Shown piece after piece: positions 18,957-27,727 of a stretch of DNA of 63,857 nucleotides. Made by a program: the position numbers and the translations under genes. How positions within the stretch are numbered: the stretch's first letter is position 1; every line of letters starts with the position of its first letter. Origin of the DNA: Cyanobacteria bacterium M_surface_10_m2_179 (GTDB lineage: Bacteria; Cyanobacteriota; Cyanobacteriia; PCC-6307; Cyanobiaceae). The stretch covers positions 1 to 63,857 of the forward strand of contig VGPW01000003.1 of the NCBI GenBank assembly GCA_016882545.1, in the 5' to 3' direction. The notes beneath the pieces were generated by a model, which searched no databases, was not told where the DNA came from, and was given only the letters and a program-made list of their open reading frames with translations.

Positions 18957-19555
18957 ATGACAAGCGCTGCTGTGGATGTGCTGATCGTGGGGGCCGGCCT
19001 CTCCGGGCTGGTGGCCGCCCGCCGCCTCCAGCGCCAGGGGCTGAGCGTGCAGGTTTTGGAAGCCCGAACGCGCATCGGCGGGCGCATGGTGAGCCACACC
19101 CTGGGCGATGGCGCCGTGGTGGACCTGGGCGGCCAGTGGGGGGGCACAACCCATCACCGCTTTGCTGCGCTGCTGAGTGAGCTGGGCATCAGCCGCACCA
19201 CCAGCTACTACGCGGGAGACGGGATCTGGTGCTGGCCTCTCAACCGGAGGCGCAGCGCCGGGCCTGGATCCTGCAGGACCTCGCCACCTACTGGGCCCCC
19301 GAGGCGGCCGAACCGCTGGAGCTGGTGGTGCAAGTCTGGAACACCGAGCCCTTTAGCGGCGGCGGCTTCACCAGCTTCCTGGCCCCGGGCTGCTGGAGCA
19401 GCCATGCCCGCCTGGCGGCCGGCAGCGATGGCGGACCAGGCCCAGCCCACCACGGGCGGGTGTTCTGGGCGGGCAGCGAGGCATCCCCCCGCTGGCCCGG
19501 CTACTTCGAAGGCGCGATCGAAGCCGGTGAACGGGCCGCCCGTGCAACCGCTTAG
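18957..19555 (+). pseudogene. Flavin-containing amine oxidase remnant: N-terminal FAD-binding part and C-terminal part in different frames, middle missing
   Basis: Frame A: VDVLIVGAGLSGLVAARRLQRQGLSVQVLEARTRIGGRMVSHTLGDGAVVDLGGQWGGTTHHRF...SYYAGDGIW; frame B from about 19226: RRAWILQDLATYWAPEAAEPLELVVQVWNTEPFSGGGFTSFLAPG...GRVFWAGSEASPRWPGYFEGAIEAGERAA. Confidence 0.88.
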
Positions 19556-19627
19556 CTGCTGGGGCCAGACGGCACGAACAACCACACGTCAGGCTGGGAT
19601 GAGCCGGTGGATTGAGGCGAGCGCAGC

Positions 19628-19729
19628 GTGGACTTGTTCGAGCGGCAATGGAGCTCCTACCGGGCCGTGGTGGAGCAGGACCCGATGGAGCACCGCGCCG
19701 CGGCGATGGCGGTGTTAGCGCCGGCCTAG
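19628..19729 (+). pseudogene. Truncated N-terminal stub resembling a class I SAM methyltransferase
   Basis: 33-aa ORF VDLFERQWSSYRAVVEQDPMEHRAAAMAVLAPA*; resemblance recalled from picocyanobacterial methyltransferases, not searched. Confidence 0.4.
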
Positions 19730-21015
19730 CTGTGTTCGCGCAGGAAGCTGATCGAGCCCTGGAGCTCGTCGGCGAAGCGATCGATCTCCTCGAGGGTGGT
19801 GGTGAAGCTGAGGCTGGCCCGCGCTGAGGCGCTCAGGCCGTAGTGGCGATGCAGCGGCTGGGTGCAGTGATGGCCGCTGCGGATGCAGATCCCGGCTGAA
19901 TCCAGCAGCGCTGAGATGTCGTTGGCGTGCACGCCCTCCACGTGGAAGGCCGCCAACGCAGCGCGATCGGGCTGCTGCCCCGGCGTGGGGCCAAGGATGC
20001 GCAACCCATCCACCGCTTGCAGCCGCGCAAACAGATGCCGGGTGAGGTGCTGCTCCCAGGCGTGGATGCGCTCCATCCCGATCGCCTGGAGGTAGTCGAT
20101 GGCAGCGCCCATGCCGATGGCCTCGCCGATGGCCGGCGTGCCGGCTTCAAATTTGTGGGGCAGCCCGGCCCAGGTGCTGTGGTCGAGGTAAACGTCCTGG
20201 ATCATTTCGCCGCCCCCCAGGAACGGAGGCATCGCCTCCAGCAACGCCTCGCGGCCCCAGAGGAAACCCATTCCGGTGGGCCCGCACAGCTTGTGGGAGC
20301 TGCCCACCAGAAAATCAGCGCCCAGCTGGCGCACGTTCACCGGTAGATGCGGCAGGCTCTGACAGGCATCCACCAACACCAGCGCGCCGGCGGCGTGGGC
20401 CAGGGCCGCCACCGCGGCGATCGGGTTGAGGCACCCAAGGGTGTTGCTCACCTGCACCAGGCTCACCAGCCGGGTGCGCTCGCTGATCTTGCTGCGCAGG
20501 TCGTCGAGATCCAGCTCACCGCTCGCGCTGAGGCCGGCGTGGCGCAGCACGCAGCCGGTGCGATCGGCCAACAGCTGCCAGGGCACCAGGTTGCTGTGGT
20601 GCTCCATCACCGTGAGCAGCACCTCATCGCCGGGGCGCAGGTTGGCTTCCCCCCAGCTGCGGGCCACCAGATTGATCGCCTCGCTGGCGTTGCGGGTGAA
20701 CACGATCTCGTTGGGGCTGCTCGCGCCCACAAAGGCCGCCGCCTTGGCGCGTGCCCCTTCAAAACCCTCGGTGGCGCGGGCGCTCAACTGGTGGGCGCCG
20801 CGGTGCACGTTGGCGTTGTCGTGGTCGTAGTAGTGCTGGAGCGCCTCGAGCACCTGGCGCGGCTTCTGGCTGGTGGCGGCGTGATCGAGATAGATCAGCG
20901 GCTGCCCCAGGCAAGCGGTCTGCGCCAGCAGCGGGAAATCGGGTCGGGTGAGCGCCGCCAGATCGTCGGGCTGCGCCACAACACCCATGGGTGGTGCGGA
21001 GAGAGTGGTGGTCAT
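19726..21015 (-). CDS. sufS: Cysteine desulfurase SufS
   Basis: YLDHAATSQKPRQVLEAL...NANVHRGAHQLSARAT...FVGASSPNEIVFTRNASEAINLVA...DFLVGSSHKLCGPTGMGFLWG...RSGHHCTQPLH. Confidence 0.97.
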   Translation of the reverse strand: MTTTLSAPPMGVVAQPDDLAALTRPDFPLLAQTACLGQPLIYLDHAATSQKPRQVLEALQHYYDHDNANVHRGAHQLSARATEGFEGARAKAAAFVGASSPNEIVFTRNASEAINLVARSWGEANLRPGDEVLLTVMEHHSNLVPWQLLADRTGCVLRHAGLSASGELDLDDLRSKISERTRLVSLVQVSNTLGCLNPIAAVAALAHAAGALVLVDACQSLPHLPVNVRQLGADFLVGSSHKLCGPTGMGFLWGREALLEAMPPFLGGGEMIQDVYLDHSTWAGLPHKFEAGTPAIGEAIGMGAAIDYLQAIGMERIHAWEQHLTRHLFARLQAVDGLRILGPTPGQQPDRAALAAFHVEGVHANDISALLDSAGICIRSGHHCTQPLHRHYGLSASARASLSFTTTLEEIDRFADELQGSISFLREHS

Positions 21016-22247
21016 GCCCGCGCCTCCAGCAAACGCTCCAGCGGGCACCAGGCGCGAGCCGCGGCGGGCAGATCCCGCAGCACCTCCTCGCAGAAGGCAC
21101 GCTGCAGCAGGCCAGCCGCCTGGTCGGCGCCGATGCCGCGGCTCTGCAGATAGAAGAGCTCATCGGTTTGCAGGCTGCTCACCGTGGCGCCATGGGCGCA
21201 CTTCACGTCGTCGGCCACGATCTCCAGCTCCGGCTTGGTGTCGATCCTGGCGCGATCGGAGAGCAAGAGGGTGCGGCTGAGCTGGGCGGCGTTGGTGCGT
21301 TGGGCCTCCCGGGGCACGCGCACGGCACCGTTGAACACACTGCGGCCCTGACCAGCCGCCACGGCCTTGTGCAGCTGATCCAGCTGCCCTTCCGGGCCTC
21401 GAAACTCCAGCTGGCTGTGGGTGTCGGCAATCTGCTGACCATCCACCACCTGCAGGCCCCGCAGGATGGTGTGGGCACCCCCATCCACCTGCACCACCCG
21501 CGGCTCCAGGCGCGCCAGACCCCAACCGGCCACCACCTGGCTCAGGCTCACCTGGCTTTCCGGTTCCTGCTCGATGGCCAGGTGGGCCAACAGCGCCGCA
21601 TCGGAGCGCCCGAAGGCCACGAGTCCGTGCTGCAGGCGGGCACTGCGGGCCAGATGCACCTCCACCACCAGGCTGTGCAACCCGGCCGCCTCGGCACTCA
21701 CCAGCTGCGAGAGATCGAGCTCGGCCTTCTCTTCCAGCAGCAGCAACAGCCGCAAGGGCTGCAAGCCCTCACCCGCTGCGCTGATCAACTCAAGGTTCAC
21801 CCGCTGGCGACTGGCCACCCGTAGGGCGAGCACCCGCTCCGCACAGGCCTGGTTGAGCTCCACAGGCCAGTGCTGCTCACAGCCTGTGGCCGCCAGGGTG
21901 TGGCCTAACCCCTGGGCGAGGTCGGTGGGTGTGAGCGCCTGCAAACCAGCCGGCAGCTCCACACCCTGCAGGGGATCTTCCCGGCCGTTCCAGTGCAGCC
22001 GCAGCGCACCGGGCTGGGGGGCCGGAAGCGGCCGCTCAACCGCTGCCGCCACGGACGCAACCGGCAGCTGGGCCAGAAGCGAGAGATCGGTGAACCGCCA
22101 CTCCTCAGCGCGCGCGGCAGGCAAGGGTGTGCGGGCCAGAGCGGCACGGCCGCGCTGTTGCACCGGCCCCAGCTCACCAGCGGGAGCCGGCAACGCCGCC
22201 AGCCAGGGCTCCACCCAGAGCTGCCGGGTGCTGGTGCTGGCGACCAT
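21012..22247 (-). CDS. sufD: Fe-S cluster assembly protein SufD
   Basis: Between sufC and suf[42 protein letters not shown]. Confidence 0.95.
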   Translation of the reverse strand: MVASTSTRQLWVEPWLAALPAPAGELGPVQQRGRAALARTPLPAARAEEWRFTDLSLLAQLPVASVAAAVERPLPAPQPGALRLHWNGREDPLQGVELPAGLQALTPTDLAQGLGHTLAATGCEQHWPVELNQACAERVLALRVASRQRVNLELISAAGEGLQPLRLLLLLEEKAELDLSQLVSAEAAGLHSLVVEVHLARSARLQHGLVAFGRSDAALLAHLAIEQEPESQVSLSQVVAGWGLARLEPRVVQVDGGAHTILRGLQVVDGQQIADTHSQLEFRGPEGQLDQLHKAVAAGQGRSVFNGAVRVPREAQRTNAAQLSRTLLLSDRARIDTKPELEIVADDVKCAHGATVSSLQTDELFYLQSRGIGADQAAGLLQRAFCEEVLRDLPAAARAWCPLERLLEARA

Positions 22248-23041
22248 CAGGCCACCTCCGCCGCCAAGGCGGCCAGCTCCTGATCCACCCAGTCATAGCC
22301 GCGCTGCTCGAGCTCGAGGGCCAGCTCTTTGCCGCCGGTACGCAGGATCCGGCCTGCGGCCATCACGTGCACGTAGTCGGGGGTGATCGCATCCAGCAGG
22401 CGCTGGTAGTGAGTGATCAGCAGCGTGGCGTTATCGGCATTGGCGAGCTGATTCACACCGCCGGCCACGATGCGCAGCGCATCGATATCGAGGCCTGAAT
22501 CGGTTTCATCGAGGATCGCCACCAGAGGCTCTAGCAGCGCCATCTGGAGGATCTCGTTGCGCTTTTTCTCGCCGCCGCTGAAGCCCTCGTTCACGGAACG
22601 ATCCAGGAAGGCAGGATCCATCTGCACCACCTTCAGCCGCTCGCGCACCAGATCTTCGAAGGCAAAGGTGTCGAGCTCCTCGTGGCCCTGCTCGGTGCGG
22701 CGGGCATTGGTGGCCACCCGCAGGAATTCGAGGTTGCTCACCCCGGGGATTTCCACTGGATATTGGAAGCCGAGGAACACCCCGATCCGAGCCCGCTGCT
22801 CAGGATCAAGCTCGAGCAGGTTGTCGCCCCGGTAGGTCACGCTGCCGCCGGTAACGGTGTAAGCAGGGTGACCGGCCAACACTTTGGAGAGCGTGCTCTT
22901 GCCGCTGCCATTGCGGCCCATCACCGCATGGATCTCGCCGGCACGAATGGTGAGATTCACGCCCTTGAGGATCGCCTTGTCCTCCACCCGGGCGTGCAGA
23001 TCCCGGATCTCAAGCAGAACGGGGGCGTCGGGGCGAATCAC
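22247..23041 (-). CDS. sufC: Fe-S cluster assembly ATPase SufC
   Basis: [33 protein letters not shown]...[20 protein letters not shown]...[15 protein letters not shown]. Confidence 0.98.
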   Translation of the reverse strand: MIRPDAPVLLEIRDLHARVEDKAILKGVNLTIRAGEIHAVMGRNGSGKSTLSKVLAGHPAYTVTGGSVTYRGDNLLELDPEQRARIGVFLGFQYPVEIPGVSNLEFLRVATNARRTEQGHEELDTFAFEDLVRERLKVVQMDPAFLDRSVNEGFSGGEKKRNEILQMALLEPLVAILDETDSGLDIDALRIVAGGVNQLANADNATLLITHYQRLLDAITPDYVHVMAAGRILRTGGKELALELEQRGYDWVDQELAALAAEVA

Positions 23042-23094
23042 GGTGTTGGCGAAAAAGAACGACAGCGAGAAGCAGAGGAAATGGCGCCCTGGGC

Positions 23095-24540
23095 TCAGCC
23101 CACGGAACCCTCCAACTTGAGGGCGAGCAGCTTGTCGGCTTCAGCCGCGAATTCCATCGGCAGCTGATTGAACACATCGCGGCAGAAACCGCTCACCATC
23201 ATCGAAACAGCCTCTTCAAAACCGATGCCTCGGCTCTGGAGGTAGAAGAGCTGATCTTCGGAGATGCGGCAAGTGCTGGCCTCATGCTCCACCGAAGCCT
23301 GGGGCTGCTGGGAGCGGATATAGGGGTAGGTGTTGGCGGCGGCCTGATCGCCGATCAACATCGAATCGCACTGGCTGTAGTTGCGGGCGCCCACGGCTTT
23401 CGGGCCGATCTGCACCAAGCCTCGGTAGCTGTTGGCGGAGCGACCGGCGCTGATGCCCTTGCTCACGATCGTGGAGCGGGTGCGGGGCCCCACGTGAATC
23501 ATTTTGGTGCCCGTATCAGCCTGCTGCTTGTTGTTGGTGAGCGCCACGGAATAAAACTCACCCACGGAATCCGCCCCCTGCAGCACGCAGCTCGGATACT
23601 TCCAGGTGATGGCTGAACCGGTTTCCACCTGGGTCCAGCTGATCTTGCTGCGATCGCCGCGGCACTGGCCACGCTTGGTCACGAAGTTGTAGATCCCACC
23701 CACACCGTTTTCATCACCGGCATACCAGTTTTGAACCGTTGAATATTTGATCGAGGCATCCTCGAGCACCACCAGTTCCACCACAGCGGCGTGCAGCTGA
23801 TTGGTGTCGAACATCGGCGCGGTGCAACCCTCGAGATAGCTCACCGAAGCGCCTTGCTCCGCCACGATCAGAGTGCGCTCGAACTGGCCGGTGTCGCCGG
23901 AGTTGATCCGGAAATAGGTGGAGAGCTCCATCGGACACTCCACACCCTTCGGGATGAACACGAAGGAGCCGTCGCTGAACACCGCGGAATTGAGCGCCGC
24001 GAAATAGTTGTCGTTGCTCGGCACCACCGTGCCCAGATAACGCTCAATCAGCTCCGGGTGATCCTTCACCGCTTCACTGATCGAGCAGAAGATCACACCG
24101 TGCTCAGCGAGCTTCTCCTTGTAGGTAGTGGCAATCGACACGCTGTCGAACACCGCATCCACCGCCACATTGGAGAGGCGCTTCTGCTCGCTCAGCGGAA
24201 TACCGAGCTTGTCGAAAGTTTCCAGCAGCTTGGGGTCCACCTCATCGAGGCTGGCCTTCTTCTGTTGCTGCTTGGGAGCGGCGTAATAAACAACATCTTG
24301 GTAGTCGATCGGCGGGTAGCCGAGCGCAGCCCAATCGGGCTCCTGCATCTGGAGCCACTGCCGATAGGCCCGCAGCCGAAACTCCAGCAGAAAGGCCGGC
24401 TCCTCCTTCTTGCTGGAGATCAGCCGCACCACATCCTCGCTGAGGCCTTTGGCGATCTTTTCAGTTTCGATATCGGTGACGAAGCCGTATTTGTACGGCT
24501 GACTCACCAAATCACCAACGGCCTGCGAGCTGCTCATCAA
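23095..24540 (-). CDS. sufB: Fe-S cluster assembly protein SufB
   Basis: [43 protein letters not shown]; 481 aa. Confidence 0.98.
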   Translation of the reverse strand: MMSSSQAVGDLVSQPYKYGFVTDIETEKIAKGLSEDVVRLISSKKEEPAFLLEFRLRAYRQWLQMQEPDWAALGYPPIDYQDVVYYAAPKQQQKKASLDEVDPKLLETFDKLGIPLSEQKRLSNVAVDAVFDSVSIATTYKEKLAEHGVIFCSISEAVKDHPELIERYLGTVVPSNDNYFAALNSAVFSDGSFVFIPKGVECPMELSTYFRINSGDTGQFERTLIVAEQGASVSYLEGCTAPMFDTNQLHAAVVELVVLEDASIKYSTVQNWYAGDENGVGGIYNFVTKRGQCRGDRSKISWTQVETGSAITWKYPSCVLQGADSVGEFYSVALTNNKQQADTGTKMIHVGPRTRSTIVSKGISAGRSANSYRGLVQIGPKAVGARNYSQCDSMLIGDQAAANTYPYIRSQQPQASVEHEASTCRISEDQLFYLQSRGIGFEEAVSMMVSGFCRDVFNQLPMEFAAEADKLLALKLEGSVG

Positions 24541-24547
24541 TGCAACC

Positions 24548-24901
24548 TCAACCGGCCGTGAGGGTTTTCACCTCGTCGAGCGAGATGGTTTGCTTCTCGC
24601 CGCGGAACGGGTTGTCTTCCGTGAGGAACAGCATGCAGTGGCACTCCTTGCGCTCACGCATCGGCACACAGGGGCAGTTCCAGAAGGCCTGAGCCACTTC
24701 CGCTTGCTTGTCTTCGTAGTGGCGGCAGGGACAGAGGGCGCCGCCCAGCTCGTCTTTGTGGCGCGCCAGCCCTTCCAGCACCACGGCGGTGACGCTCGGG
24801 TCGCTGCAGAAATAGGTGCCCGTGCGCTGCGCGTAGGTTTCCGCAAACTTGCGGATCACCTCAAGACTGTCGCTGGCTGAAGGGGCAGGAGCTGCAGACA
24901 T
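24548..24901 (-). CDS. ftrC: Ferredoxin-thioredoxin reductase catalytic subunit
   Basis: [10 protein letters not shown]...[46 protein letters not shown] cluster motif. Confidence 0.97.
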   Translation of the reverse strand: MSAAPAPSASDSLEVIRKFAETYAQRTGTYFCSDPSVTAVVLEGLARHKDELGGALCPCRHYEDKQAEVAQAFWNCPCVPMRERKECHCMLFLTEDNPFRGEKQTISLDEVKTLTAG

Positions 24902-24948
24902 GGGCGCAGGGGCGGATCGGAGTGAACGAGGTGAACCCAGGCTGGTTA

Positions 24949-24966
24949 CGAAACGCAAGTGTTTCG
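24949..24966. promoter_or_regulatory. Perfect inverted repeat CGAAAC-GCAAGT-GTTTCG; candidate SufR operator
   Basis: Lies between divergent ftrC-sufBCDS and sufR; same 6-nt spacer as the published CAAC-N6-GTTG SufR site, but different outer bases. Confidence 0.5.
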
Positions 24967-25089
24967 CAAGTTGACCCTAAAGCACGCCTGCATCACTCGG
25001 GTGAGGGGACATTGTGGCGTGTGGTGGAGCGCCCATCGCTCGCCATTGCCTAAACAGCCGTGGCATGGTGTGGATGCACTCCTTCGGCC

Positions 25090-25722
25090 ATGAGCGCCAC
25101 CCAGGCACCCACGCGTGAAGCCGCGCTCACCTTGATGTTGCGTCAAGGCGAAGCCACCGCAGCTCAGCTGGCTGAATCGCTGTGCGTGTCGGTGCAGGTG
25201 ATGCGGCGCCACCTGCGGGCCCTGGAAGAAGACGGTCTGGTGGAGGCCAGCCCCAGCACCGATGGCCCCGGCCGCCCCTCCAATCGCTGGCGCCTCACCG
25301 GCGCGGGCCGCCGCCAGTTCCCCAACGGCAGCGAACACTTTGCGCTGGGGCTGCTGAGCTCCATGGCCACCAGCCTGCCCACCGAGATGGTGGAACAGCT
25401 GCTGCAGCGCCAGGCGGCGGAGAAGGCCACCGACTACCGCCAGCAACTGGGCGACGGCAACCTGCAGCAACGGCTGGAGCGCCTCGTGGAACTGCGCCGC
25501 CGCGAGGGCTACATGGCGGAGTTCCAGCCCAACCCCGACGGCGCCGGCTGGGTGATTAGCGAATTCCACTGCTCGGTGATGAAGATCGCTGAGCAATTCC
25601 CTTGTGTGTGTGATCAGGAGTTGCAGCTGATCCGGCACACCTTCCCCGATTGCCAGGTGGAGCGTGTGCACTGGCTGCTCGACGGTGGCCACGCCTGTGG
25701 CTTCCTGCTCCAACCGTGCTGA
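25090..25722 (+). CDS. sufR: SufR, Fe-S cluster biosynthesis transcriptional repressor
   Basis: N-terminal winged-helix LMLRQGEATAAQLAESLCVSVQVMRRHLRALEEDGLVE; C-terminal FHCSVMKIAEQFPCVCDQELQLIRHTFPDCQVER cysteines; divergent from suf operon. Confidence 0.95.
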   Translation: MSATQAPTREAALTLMLRQGEATAAQLAESLCVSVQVMRRHLRALEEDGLVEASPSTDGPGRPSNRWRLTGAGRRQFPNGSEHFALGLLSSMATSLPTEMVEQLLQRQAAEKATDYRQQLGDGNLQQRLERLVELRRREGYMAEFQPNPDGAGWVISEFHCSVMKIAEQFPCVCDQELQLIRHTFPDCQVERVHWLLDGGHACGFLLQPC

Positions 25723-26093
25723 GCACACAAGACCTGCAGGAACTCGAAAGCACACTGCTGCCCGCGCTGGAGCGCCACCACCTGCGCCTGCTTGCCCACA
25801 GCCTGCGCTGCCTGCAGCAGGCCGCCGCCGGCAGCGACACCCTGCCCGCCCAGGCCGGGCTGCTGGCCTGGGCCCGTCAACAGCCCAACCTGGCGGTGGA
25901 TCCCACCTTTATTCCTGTGCTGGTGGATCAGCTGGGCAAAGCGGCCCTGCAATTGCAGGAGATCGGCTCAGCGGTGGGCAAGCCGGCCCTGCGCCTGGAG
26001 ATCGCTGATCTGGTGGGCTGGGGGCAACAGCAGGCCGATCAACGCCTGGCCGATGCGGCGACCTCAGATCCGCTCACACCACCACACAGCTAA
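25716..26093 (+). CDS. Conserved-looking cyanobacterial hypothetical protein (125 aa)
   Basis: GTG start overlapping the sufR stop; VLSTQDLQELESTLLPALERHHLRLLAHSLRCLQ... Confidence 0.65.
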   Translation: MLSTQDLQELESTLLPALERHHLRLLAHSLRCLQQAAAGSDTLPAQAGLLAWARQQPNLAVDPTFIPVLVDQLGKAALQLQEIGSAVGKPALRLEIADLVGWGQQQADQRLADAATSDPLTPPHS

Positions 26094-26940
26094 CGCCCGC
26101 CAGCGCGAGCAGGGCTGCCAGCCAACCGCGCCAGCCGGGGCGGTCGCCCTCCCAAGCCGCCACAGGCATCGCCAGCACCGGCGCCGTGGCCAGCAGCGCC
26201 ACCGCCAGGCCGCCGGGCAACCGCTGCAGCGCCGTTTGTTGCAGGGCGATCCCGGCGGTGGTGCCCAACAGCGTGGCCAACAAGGCCAGGGGCCAGCGAC
26301 GCCGGGCAGGCCGCGGTCCCGACGGAGCCCGGGGCAGGCTGAGCAGCAGCGGCAGCAGCATCACCGCCGCCGCCAGCAGCCGCACCAGGGCCGACTGCAA
26401 CGGATCGATGGCCAGATCGCGCAGGGCTGCGCGCGACAACAACGCCCCTGCGCTGCCGCAGAGCAGAGCCCCCAGGGCCAGGGCCACACCCTGCAGCTGC
26501 CGCCGGGTCTGCGCCCCTCCCGCCTGGTCGCGCATGGCCACCAGCAACAAGGCCGCCGTGATCAACGCCAACCCCAACCAATCGAGGGCGGCGGGGCGCT
26601 CCGCCAGCCACACCATGCCGGCCACGGCCGTCACCGCCGGACCGCCGGCATCGAGGGTGAGGGTGCGGCGGGTTCCCAGACGCCGCAAGGCCGCGAAATA
26701 GAGGCTGTCGCCGCAGGCAATGCCGAGCACCCCGCTGAGCACCAGCAGCAACAACGGCTGCGGCGCTGCCGGCCAGGGCCGGCCCCACACCAGGGGCAGC
26801 AGCAACGAAGCAGCCAACAGATTTTTGAGCAGATTCAGCTGCCCGGCCGAGAGCGAGGTGGGCAGTGCCCGCCAGAGTCCGGAGGCGAGGGTCCAGCAGA
26901 GGGCGGCGGCCAGGGCAGCCAGGACGCCGATCAGCACCAC
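26074..26940 (-). CDS. EamA/DMT-type membrane transporter
   Basis: 288 aa, 10-TM pattern with repeated EamA halves (LSGVLGIACGDSLYFAALRRLG...; LLGTTAGIALQQTALQRLPGGLAVALLATAPVLAMPVA). Confidence 0.85.
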   Translation of the reverse strand: MVLIGVLAALAAALCWTLASGLWRALPTSLSAGQLNLLKNLLAASLLLPLVWGRPWPAAPQPLLLLVLSGVLGIACGDSLYFAALRRLGTRRTLTLDAGGPAVTAVAGMVWLAERPAALDWLGLALITAALLLVAMRDQAGGAQTRRQLQGVALALGALLCGSAGALLSRAALRDLAIDPLQSALVRLLAAAVMLLPLLLSLPRAPSGPRPARRRWPLALLATLLGTTAGIALQQTALQRLPGGLAVALLATAPVLAMPVAAWEGDRPGWRGWLAALLALAGVSCVVV

Positions 26941-26988
26941 TCAATAGCGGGGTTGGCTTGCGATCATCGCTGCAACCGCGCCGCCGCT

Positions 26989-27603
26989 GTGACCCTCGCC
27001 ATCGACAACGCCCTCAGCTTCTTTCAGCTGAGCTGCGGCCGCTGGCGCTCGCAGCGCAGCGTGCATCACCTGCTGCATCGGCGGGCCGAGGCGGGTGGAT
27101 CGCTGATCGTGGTGGAGGAGCTCAGCCCTAGCGATCAGCGCCTCATCGAGCTAGCGCAGCTGCACGGCCAGGATCCCGACGGCCTGGTGGGCGGCTGCTG
27201 GGTGCGCTGGAGCGCCTCGATGGCCTGGGACAAAGCCGGCGAAGACCACACGGGCGAGAGCGTGATCGGTCTGATCCCCACCGATGAGCACGGCCGCGAA
27301 GGGATCCTGCTGCGGGATCTGGGCTACGCCGAAAAAGCGCCGGCCAGCTCACGCTTCTGCATGGACGAGCGCGATGGGCTGCTGCTGAACACCGACTACG
27401 AAACGATGAGCGTGTGGGAGCGCTTCGCCTTCGCCGGCCCCAACATCCGCGTGCGCAGCAGCACCGTGGAGGGGCTCTCCAACAACGCCTCCTTCTGCAT
27501 CGAGACCCGCTGCGACGACAGCAGCGAGACCCGACCCGGAGCCAGCACCGACGCCCAGGCCAACGCCATGGCAACCCCGGCCCTGTCGCTGCTGGGCTGG
27601 TGA
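26989..27603 (+). CDS. CpcS/CpeS-family phycobiliprotein chromophore lyase
   Basis: ALSFFQLSCGRWRSQRSVHHLLHRRAEAGGSLIVVEEL...GCWVRWSASMAWD...VWERFAFAGPNIRVRSSTV; true CDS is the 3' part of the 25792..27603 ORF. Confidence 0.88.
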   Translation: MTLAIDNALSFFQLSCGRWRSQRSVHHLLHRRAEAGGSLIVVEELSPSDQRLIELAQLHGQDPDGLVGGCWVRWSASMAWDKAGEDHTGESVIGLIPTDEHGREGILLRDLGYAEKAPASSRFCMDERDGLLLNTDYETMSVWERFAFAGPNIRVRSSTVEGLSNNASFCIETRCDDSSETRPGASTDAQANAMATPALSLLGW

Positions 27604-27655
27604 TCCGGCTTGGTGGCGAACGTTACGGACTGTGAGTCCTGACTGAGGCCGCTCA

Positions 27656-27727
27656 ATGGAGCCCGAACAGCACTTCTACGATCAGCCACGACGGATGCCG
27701 AAGTTCGAGTGGCCCTTCCCCTCCTGA
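27656..27727 (+). CDS. 23-codon uORF overlapping the cpcG start
   Basis: ATG..TGA: MEPEQHFYDQPRRMPKFEWPFPS*, out of frame with and overlapping cpcG GTG at 27709. Confidence 0.3.
   Translation: MEPEQHFYDQPRRMPKFEWPFPS

Noticed and set aside
17380-18960. 526-aa plus-strand ORF opposite mtnA/DUF1543
   Set aside because: Antisense reading frame typical of GC-rich DNA; His/Gly/Arg-rich with no domain, and both genes beneath are clearly real on the minus strand.
21012-24540. sufBCDS as unusual
   Set aside because: Gene order sufB-sufC-sufD-sufS with divergent sufR is the normal cyanobacterial arrangement; only the ftrC lead position and operator variant are noted.
25792-27603. 603-aa plus-strand ORF
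   Set aside because: The first about 400 codons are antisense to the EamA transporter and low-complexity; only the last 205 codons (from 26989) form the CpcS/CpeS lyase.
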